NCBI GenBank assembly: GCA_005788935.1
Contig: SYAK01000150.1
Location: forward strand, 1-7,554
Length of the DNA stretch: 7,554 nucleotides
Source: Pseudomonadota bacterium
Lineage (GTDB): Bacteria > Myxococcota > UBA9042 > PHBI01
Direction of reading: 5' to 3'
The translations under genes were made by a program, and so were the position numbers. Shown here piece after piece: positions 1 to 5,700 of this stretch. Below the pieces are notes generated by a model. The model was not told the DNA's origin and searched no databases. It saw only the letters and a program-made list of their open reading frames with translations. Within the stretch, counting starts at the first letter, position 1; the number at the start of each line of letters is the position of its first letter.

Positions 1-1
1 C

Positions 2-748
2 GACCGCCCCGCCCTCGCGCGGCGGGCGCTGCAGTGTCTGTCCGCCCAGACGTGGCCCCGCTTCGAGCTCGTCATCGTTGACGACGGCGCCGTCGACTAC
101 AGCGAGATGCTGGCCCCATTCTCGAACAAGTTCCCGATTCATTACCATCGGTTGCCGCCAGAAGACGGCCGCTTCCTCGGTGCGCTGCGCAACATCTCGC
201 TCGAGCGCGCCAACGGCGAGTTCCTCGTCCAATGGGACGACGACGAGTGGTACCACCCCGACCGGATCCGGTTCCAGGTCGAGCACCTCCTCCGCACGGA
301 CAGCCAGGCCGTTGTCCTGAAGTGGACGCTGATGCACCTCAGCTCGCCGCGCTACGTCGACCACCCCTATCGCAGCGACGTCGGCGCGGGGACGCCGGGC
401 ACCATCCTGCACCGCAAGACGGCCGTGCGATACCCGAACGCCAAGCGCGCAGAGGACTCCGTCTTCCTCGAGCAGATCCGCAGCGAAGGCCCAGTCGGGG
501 TGCTCGGACCCGAGCACAGCCACCTCTTTATCCGCTGCTTCCACGGCGCCAACACCTGGGACGAGAGCCACTTCCTGCGCCGCCTGCGCCGCACGCCGCG
601 CGACGCCCTCGAGCTCGCGTGGGCCCGCTTCGTGCGCCGCGACATCTTCGCCCACCGCGCCTTCCAGCTGTCTGCGGCCGAACGACAGGCCGCGCAGCGC
701 TTCCTCGCAGAGAGCCGCGAGCTCGGGCTTCTGCCGCCGCGCGCCTGA
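2..748 (+). CDS. Glycosyltransferase family 2 (GT-A fold), 3' part, cut by left edge
   Basis: The frame is open from the window edge, so the N-terminus is missing; 248 codons are visible. The first ATG in this frame (107) lies inside the fold and is not the start. The visible protein opens with the typical GT2 first helix and strand, RPALARRALQCLSAQTWP then FELVIVDDG (bases about 5-94), where the aspartates contact the nucleotide-sugar. The metal-binding DxD motif is seen as VQWDDDEWYHPDRI (about 227-271). RAEDSVFLEQI (about 446-480) fits the acceptor-side acidic motif (ED) of the family. The remainder is a basic, Arg-rich C-terminal tail with no membrane segment, so a cytoplasmic or membrane-peripheral enzyme is likely. 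GT2 enzymes transfer a sugar from a nucleotide-sugar donor to glycan, lipid or protein acceptors; donor and acceptor cannot be read here. The fold is secure, the substrate unknown. Confidence 0.9.
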   Translation, partial: DRPALARRALQCLSAQTWPRFELVIVDDGAVDYSEMLAPFSNKFPIHYHRLPPEDGRFLGALRNISLERANGEFLVQWDDDEWYHPDRIRFQVEHLLRTDSQAVVLKWTLMHLSSPRYVDHPYRSDVGAGTPGTILHRKTAVRYPNAKRAEDSVFLEQIRSEGPVGVLGPEHSHLFIRCFHGANTWDESHFLRRLRRTPRDALELAWARFVRRDIFAHRAFQLSAAERQAAQRFLAESRELGLLPPRA

Positions 749-759
749 GTCCGCGCGCG
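738..759 (+). terminator. Possible stem-loop spanning the glycosyltransferase stop codon
   Basis: CGCGCGC (738-744) pairs perfectly with GCGCGCG (753-759) around an 8-nt loop that contains the TGA stop at 746-748. There is no T-run after it, and alternating GC runs are common in such DNA, so a terminator role is only a possibility. If it does not terminate, the glycosyltransferase and the lipoprotein 50 bp downstream could share a transcript. Confidence 0.22.
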
Positions 760-798
760 TGACTTGCTGCGCCCCGAGCTCCGTGCGAACCTTCGGCC

Positions 799-1812
799 AT
801 GCCGCCCTTCCCTGCCCGCTCGGCCGCCTCGCTCATCGCGCCTGCCCTCCTCGCCTCGGCCTGCGGAAAGTCGGCCCCCGAGGCCGGCATGCCACCCGAC
901 GCAGGGCCTGTGGCGGCCGCGACACCCAAGGGGCCGCCACCGACCCCCGCCGAGCAATGCGCCGCCCTCCTTGACACGACCTTCGCCGTGGCGCGCGCCA
1001 ACCTCGCGGACATCAACCCGCTGACGGCCTCCCTCGAGGCGCCCCTGCGGAACAACAGCGACTTCGTGCGCGTCTGCACGAAGCTCGCAGAGCCCGAGCG
1101 CGCCTGCCTCGTCGCCGCAGAGAGCCCCGCGAAGGCGGTCCTCGTCTGCCCGAACACCAGCGGGGAGGCGCTCATCCTGCCCGATTTCTCGCAGCTGCTC
1201 GCGGCGGCCCGTCCAGCGACGATCAAGCCATCCGACGCAGCCCTCACGCTCGCACGTCTCGCGGGCACCTGGCGCCGCACCGAGGCCACGAGCGGGGTCG
1301 TGACGACCTGGACGGTGACGCCCGACGGGACGGTGACGGACGCGAGCCAGTTGCAGGGCGGTGTCCCCGTGGAGGGGGCGGCGTTGCCGGCCCGGATCGC
1401 CATCGCGCAGGGCGGGCGGATCGAGCTCTTCTGGAAGACGCTCGGCTCGCAAACCTTCGTCTTCATCGAGGCCGGCCCGGACGTCTTCTACGCGAGCGCC
1501 AACATGCAGGCCGCCCCAATCCACGTCCCGGATCCGGACGGCCCCTTCACGCTCGCAGTCGGCACCCACTTCCTGCGCCGCGACAAGGATGGCGCCTGCC
1601 GCTTCCTGACGCCGACCGGACACGCCGAGGTGGCCCGATGTGCCCTGACAGGTCCCGGTCCTGCGGGCGAACGCACCTTCACGGCCGACTGGCCGCCTCC
1701 CACAGGTGGGGCCGCCGAACGTGTCGCCTGGCAGGTCCACGGGACCCATTTCTTCCATCCCGACCTCGTCCGCGAAGGACGCTTCGAGCGCCAGAAGCCG
1801 CCCGAGCCGTGA
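799..1812 (+). CDS. Predicted lipoprotein of unknown family
   Basis: The 337-residue product starts with a short hydrophobic signal sequence (residues 8-21, AASLIAPALLASA) ending in a Cys at residue 22 (bases 862-864). The site LASAC is a slightly degenerate lipobox (Ala at -3), so a type II signal peptide and outer-membrane or periplasmic anchoring are likely. A Pro/Ala-rich linker follows to about residue 50. The next block, to about residue 120, holds four Cys (EQCAALL, VRVCTKL, ERACLVAAE, VLVCPN) and is probably a small disulfide-stabilised helical domain. From about residue 150 the sequence turns beta-rich; LAGTW with TWTVTPDGTVTD (around 153-180) resembles the start of a lipocalin-like or other small beta-barrel, but this is only a resemblance. 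Two more Cys sit near 265 and 278. The ATG is chosen because it is just ahead of the signal sequence; no strong Shine-Dalgarno is visible. Function unknown. Confidence 0.82.
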   Translation: MPPFPARSAASLIAPALLASACGKSAPEAGMPPDAGPVAAATPKGPPPTPAEQCAALLDTTFAVARANLADINPLTASLEAPLRNNSDFVRVCTKLAEPERACLVAAESPAKAVLVCPNTSGEALILPDFSQLLAAARPATIKPSDAALTLARLAGTWRRTEATSGVVTTWTVTPDGTVTDASQLQGGVPVEGAALPARIAIAQGGRIELFWKTLGSQTFVFIEAGPDVFYASANMQAAPIHVPDPDGPFTLAVGTHFLRRDKDGACRFLTPTGHAEVARCALTGPGPAGERTFTADWPPPTGGAAERVAWQVHGTHFFHPDLVREGRFERQKPPEP

Positions 1813-1814
1813 TT

Positions 1815-1833
1815 CGCTGACACAACGTCAGCG
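1815..1833 (+). terminator. Stem-loop directly after the lipoprotein stop codon
   Basis: CGCTGAC (1815-1821) and GTCAGCG (1827-1833) form a perfect 7-bp stem with a 5-nt ACAAC loop, starting two bases after the TGA at 1810-1812. The stem is of mixed sequence and its position right after a gene is typical of a transcription terminator or 3'-end stabiliser. It lacks a T-tract, so classic intrinsic termination is not assured, although T-poor terminator-like hairpins are plausible in high-G+C genomes. Confidence 0.45.
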
Positions 1834-1884
1834 CTCATCCGCGGTCTCCCGGAGCCTTGGGGCAGCCGGAGCGGCCAGCAACGA

Positions 1885-1902
1885 TTGACGCGGTCGACCG
1901 CG
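1885..1902 (+). promoter_or_regulatory. Palindrome overlapping a -35-like hexamer upstream of the HAD gene
   Basis: A perfect 14-bp palindrome, CGCGGTCGACCGCG (1889-1902), overlaps TTGACG (1885-1890), which differs from the sigma-70 -35 consensus by one base. The site lies 32 bp before the phosphatase ATG, inside the 121-bp gap. A hexamer 17 bp further on (GAGGCT, 1908-1913) is a poor -10 match, so the promoter call is weak. The palindrome could be an operator for a dimeric repressor, or chance in GC-rich DNA. Confidence 0.2.
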
Positions 1903-1920
1903 CGCGCGAGGCTCGGCGCC

Positions 1921-1925
1921 GGAGG
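1921..1925 (+). promoter_or_regulatory. Shine-Dalgarno GGAGG for the HAD phosphatase gene
   Basis: GGAGG lies 8 nt before the ATG at 1934 and fixes this start. It sits in the loop of a possible small hairpin, GCGCC (1916-1920) pairing with GGCGC (1929-1933), which ends at the base before the start codon. Confidence 0.7.
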
Positions 1926-1933
1926 TTCGGCGC

Positions 1934-2755
1934 ATGGCAGAGGCACGCGGCATCCTGTTCACCGATCTCGACGGCACACTGGTCGGCCCCGACGGCGTCG
2001 CCGAGCGCGTCTGGCCCGCGCTCGCACGCCTGCGCGAAGCCGGCGTCCGGGTCTCGGTCTGCACCGGCCGGCCCGGGCGCGGCGCCGCCGCTCGGTACGC
2101 CCAACGCGCAGATCCCGAGGGGCTGCATGTCTTCGAGGCTGGCGCGGTCGTGATGCGCGGCACGGGCGAGCTGGTGTCAGCCCGGACCCTCGACCCCGCC
2201 CACGCCACGGCGCTCGCAGAGCTGGCGGGTCACCTCGGCGCGACCCTCGAGGCCTACACCGCCGACGGCCGCCACCTCGTGCGGGCCCGCGACGCCCTCG
2301 TACGCCAGCACGAGGCCCTCCTCGGGGTCGAGGCTGAGGTCGTCCGCTGGCCGCCCGAAGCCCCGGTCGTGCGCCTGCTCTGGATGACCCCCGAGGACGG
2401 GTGGCCCGCGCTCGCGACCGCCTCCGAGGCCGCCATGCGCCTCGTCTCGGCCCACCCCGCGCGGTCGCCGAAGATGCCCGGCGTGCGCTTCGTCTCGATG
2501 ACGGCGCCAGGCGTCTCGAAGGGCTCCGGCATCGCCGACGTGCTCGCCCGCCTCGGGCTGTCCCGGACCCACGCCGCGATGGCCGGCGACGACCTCAATG
2601 ATCTCGATGGATTCGACGCGGTGGACCGCACCTTCGCGCCGACCGACGCCGCGCCCGAGGTCCGCGCCCGCGCGACCTCGCTCATCCCGCCCTCGGCCGA
2701 GGGCGGCGTCGCAGAGGCCGCCGAGGACCTGCTCTCCCGGTGGGCGCCCCGCTGA
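1934..2755 (+). CDS. HAD-superfamily phosphatase, Cof/HAD-IIB type
   Basis: The 273-residue protein carries all four HAD motifs in order. Motif I is FTDLDGTL with the nucleophile Asp11 and acid/base Asp13; motif II is Thr44 in VCTGRP; motif III is Lys196 in GVSKGSG; motif IV is GDDLND at 218-223, whose acidic residues bind Mg2+. The cap between motifs II and III (about 70-190) and the SKGxGI context place it in the Cof-like IIB group, which removes phosphate from sugar phosphates and related small metabolites in the cytoplasm. Mannosyl-3-phosphoglycerate phosphatase is an alternative within IIB, but that family usually has a different motif II, so Cof-like is preferred; the substrate cannot be read. 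Length is normal for the family and every key residue is present, so it should be active. A good Shine-Dalgarno supports the ATG. It ends 19 bp from the convergent large gene. Confidence 0.9.
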   Translation: MAEARGILFTDLDGTLVGPDGVAERVWPALARLREAGVRVSVCTGRPGRGAAARYAQRADPEGLHVFEAGAVVMRGTGELVSARTLDPAHATALAELAGHLGATLEAYTADGRHLVRARDALVRQHEALLGVEAEVVRWPPEAPVVRLLWMTPEDGWPALATASEAAMRLVSAHPARSPKMPGVRFVSMTAPGVSKGSGIADVLARLGLSRTHAAMAGDDLNDLDGFDAVDRTFAPTDAAPEVRARATSLIPPSAEGGVAEAAEDLLSRWAPR

Positions 2756-2760
2756 CGGGG
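2747..2760. terminator. Small hairpin in the convergent gap, possible shared terminator
   Basis: CCCCG (2747-2751) and CGGGG (2756-2760) form a perfect 5-bp stem with loop CTGA, which includes the TGA stop of the phosphatase gene. Being inverted-repeat DNA it reads equally on both strands and lies 14 bp beyond the stop of the minus-strand gene, so it could serve both convergent transcripts. It is short and has no T-tract on either side. Confidence 0.28.
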
Positions 2761-2774
2761 GACGTCACGCGGTC

Positions 2775-5700
2775 TCACTCGAGGCCGTGAATCAGGCGCC
2801 CACCCGCAAGGTCCGGCGCTGCCAGGAGCCCCTCGTACAGGCCGCGGACCAGCCGCCCCGCCGCGGGCCCTGGCGGCGGCAGGGACCACGCGAAGGCCCA
2901 GATGGGCCACTCGGCCGACGCGTCGTCGGGGGAGACCGTCGCGAACAGGTTCAACTCGCCGCCCTGTGTCAGGGCGACCGACGTGAGACGGACCGCACAC
3001 CCGAAGCACTCGGGGACGGACTCGCCGCCTGGCCACGCGTCCGTGGGCGCGACGTCCGCGATGACGCGCCGCGAGGCCCGGGAGGCTTCACCCGAGCGGT
3101 CGTCGAGGACCTGGGCGAGGTACCCGTGGCGCTTGAGCTGTCCCCACGCGAAGGCCTCGATCCCGTCCGACAGGGGCGTCGCGGCCTCGGTGTACTCGCG
3201 GCCTCGGATGTGGGCCTCGCCGCGGGACGCGGCTCCGGGGTTGGCCCACGTCGAGACGAAGACCAGCAGGCGGTCGTCATCCCATCGCACCGTTTGGATA
3301 CGCGACGCAGCCTCCGGAAAGTGGACGCCATCGACGGTCGCGGGGTGAATCAGCGCGACCGGGTGACGCGGGTCGCGGCTGCGGTCGACCGTCAGGCGCG
3401 CGGACGCGGTCGACCCGCCGAGCGCGGCCTGAAACGTCACCGGACCTGCAGCGACGGGGGCCTCCATGGACGCGACCCCGACCAGCTCGCCCTCTGGCAC
3501 GGTCACGACGCGTTGCCCCGTCGGCGCACCCGTCTCGAACGGGCCCGCGAAGCCCGAGACCGGGACCGCCACGCCTCCCGGACCGGCGGCACGCGCGAGC
3601 GTCACCGTGAGCGTCACGTCGCTGCCGGGCGCGGCGACCGCCGGAACCACCGCCACCCCCGCGAGCCGAGGCGCGCAGCCGCGGTCGCATGGGGCGGGGC
3701 GGATCGTCCGGACGAGCCGAAACCCTGCGCGTCCATGGGCGTTTCGGGCGGCGGCGCGGGCCCCGAACGCGAGCGCGCTGCCACCCCGCGCGACCGGCGC
3801 GTCACGGCTCGGGTCGGCGGACAAGGCTGGGCCGCCTTGCGGATCGACGGGGGCGAGCAGCGGACCCCACAGGCCATCCCCACCGCGGCGGTCGCCAGCC
3901 CAGACGAACTCCGCCGCGTTGCCGAGCATGTCGTACAGGCCCCACGCGTTCGGGGTCCGCGTGCGGACAGGCCGCGGATTCCGTTGCACCTCCCGCGCAG
4001 CCCCCTCGCCCGAGGGCCAGTCGACCGTGTTCTTGCACCACCACGCCGCCGCGTCGATGGCCGGCTGCGGCGCTTCGCAGTCGGGGCGGCCCCAGGCGTC
4101 AAGCCCGTCGAGGTCGATGTCGCCGAGGTGCGTCGCCGTGGTCGTGCCCGCGCGGGCCGCGTACTCCCACTCCGCCTCCGTCGGCAGGCGATACCCCTCG
4201 CAGGCGTGCACGTCACCGCCCATCAGCTCGCCCACCGCAGCGTCGCCGCACCAGAGCTCGCCCCTGTGCCACGCGGCGCCGCACGCGCGCCCCTCGGAGT
4301 CCGTGGTCGGCAGGACATAACAGGGCGCGAGCCCATGCGCCCGGCTCAGGGCGTTGGCGTAGGCGAGCGCGCTGAGCCACGCGACCCCCTCGACGGGGTG
4401 GCGCTCGGTGTCGGCGGGCCGTGGCGCCTCCGAGTGCAACTGGCAATCCATGCCATGCCACGCCCCCTCACCGCTCTGGGTACAGGACGGGTTCGGGCCG
4501 CCGCTGCGGTCCATCCACTCGGCCTGCGTCAGCTCGGCCGTCGCGATCTCGAAGCCGCGGGTCAGCGTCACCGGCGTCTGAGCCTCGCACGACAGCCCAC
4601 CACCCCCATCGTACTGCCGGCCGGGCTCGCCCTCGGGCGCGCCAGCGACGAAGCTGCCCGGAGGGACGGCCACGCGCGCCAGGCCCGCGATCGCGAGGTC
4701 GGCGCCTGTCTCGCCCTCCGGGGTCGCGGCGGCGAAGCGGACCCAGGTCCCATCCTCCGGGACGCGCACGACCCGGGACGCGTCCGTCTCGCCCGCTGGC
4801 ACCACGAGCTCGGGCCACGGGTCGAGGGTGCCGTCGCTGGTCCCCGTGAGCTGCACCACGGCCCCGCCCGCTCCGGCCGGCCGATTCAGGCGCACGCGCA
4901 GCGTCACGGTGGACCCGGGGGCGGCGACCGACGGCGCCACGACGAGCGACAGCGGGCTCAGCGTGCGGACGAGTCGCAGCCCGACGGCCAGGCTCCGCGC
5001 GCCTGGTGGCTCGAAGGCGCGGGCCGCCGCGCGCGCCTCGGTCCCCGGGCTCATGAAGCTCCCGCCGCGGACCTCGCGCAACGCCGGCGCGCTGTGCCCC
5101 AGCTCGCGCCAGGCCGCGATACGTCCGCGCTCGGGATCCGCCCCGCCCGCCCGGTCGGCGTCGTCCGCGGCGAGCCCCTCCCCGCCGGGGTCAAATGGGT
5201 CTGGCGGCGCATCCCAGGTCCACTCCCGCACGTTGCCGAGCATGTCGTGGAGCCCCCACGCGTTGGGCTGCAGCTGCGCCACCGCCCACGGCGCGCGGTA
5301 GCCATCCTCGGGCCCGCGGTTCGTGTTCGCGGCGTACCACGCGATGTCCGCGAGGCTCGCGTGGGGCCAGGCGTAGGCCGCGTCCTCGGGTGCCGCGTCG
5401 AGGTCGCCCCCGTAGGTCGCGGACTGGGTCCCCGCCCGCGCGGCGTGCTCCCACTCGGCCTCGGTCGGGAGGCGGTAGCCCTCGCAGCGCGACACGTCGG
5501 GGGCCGCGACCTCGGGCCACTCCTCGCCGCAGTCAAGGTCGCCGTCCTGCCAACGACCCGAGCAGGCCGCGCCGCCCGTCACCTCGTCTGGCAGGCGATA
5601 ACAGGCGGGCAATCCGTTCGCGTCGCTCATCGCGTTCGCGTATCCGAGTGCGCTCCACCAGGACACGTTCTCGACGGGCGCGCGGTCGTTGGCGTTGGCG

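Noticed and set aside
367..1758. Minus-strand open frame of 463 codons across the glycosyltransferase and lipoprotein genes
   Set aside because: Arg/Gly-rich translation without domains, opposite two genes supported by motifs and a signal sequence.
1934..2755. Mannosyl-3-phosphoglycerate phosphatase as a specific function
   Set aside because: Motif II is CTGRP, typical of Cof-like enzymes, and no partner synthase is present; only the general HAD-IIB call is supported.
3702..5100. Diversity-generating retroelement target, since FGE/C-type-lectin folds are common variable proteins
   Set aside because: The C-terminal ends of both domains lack the run of adenine-rich AAY codons expected in a variable repeat, and no reverse transcriptase or template repeat is seen in the window.
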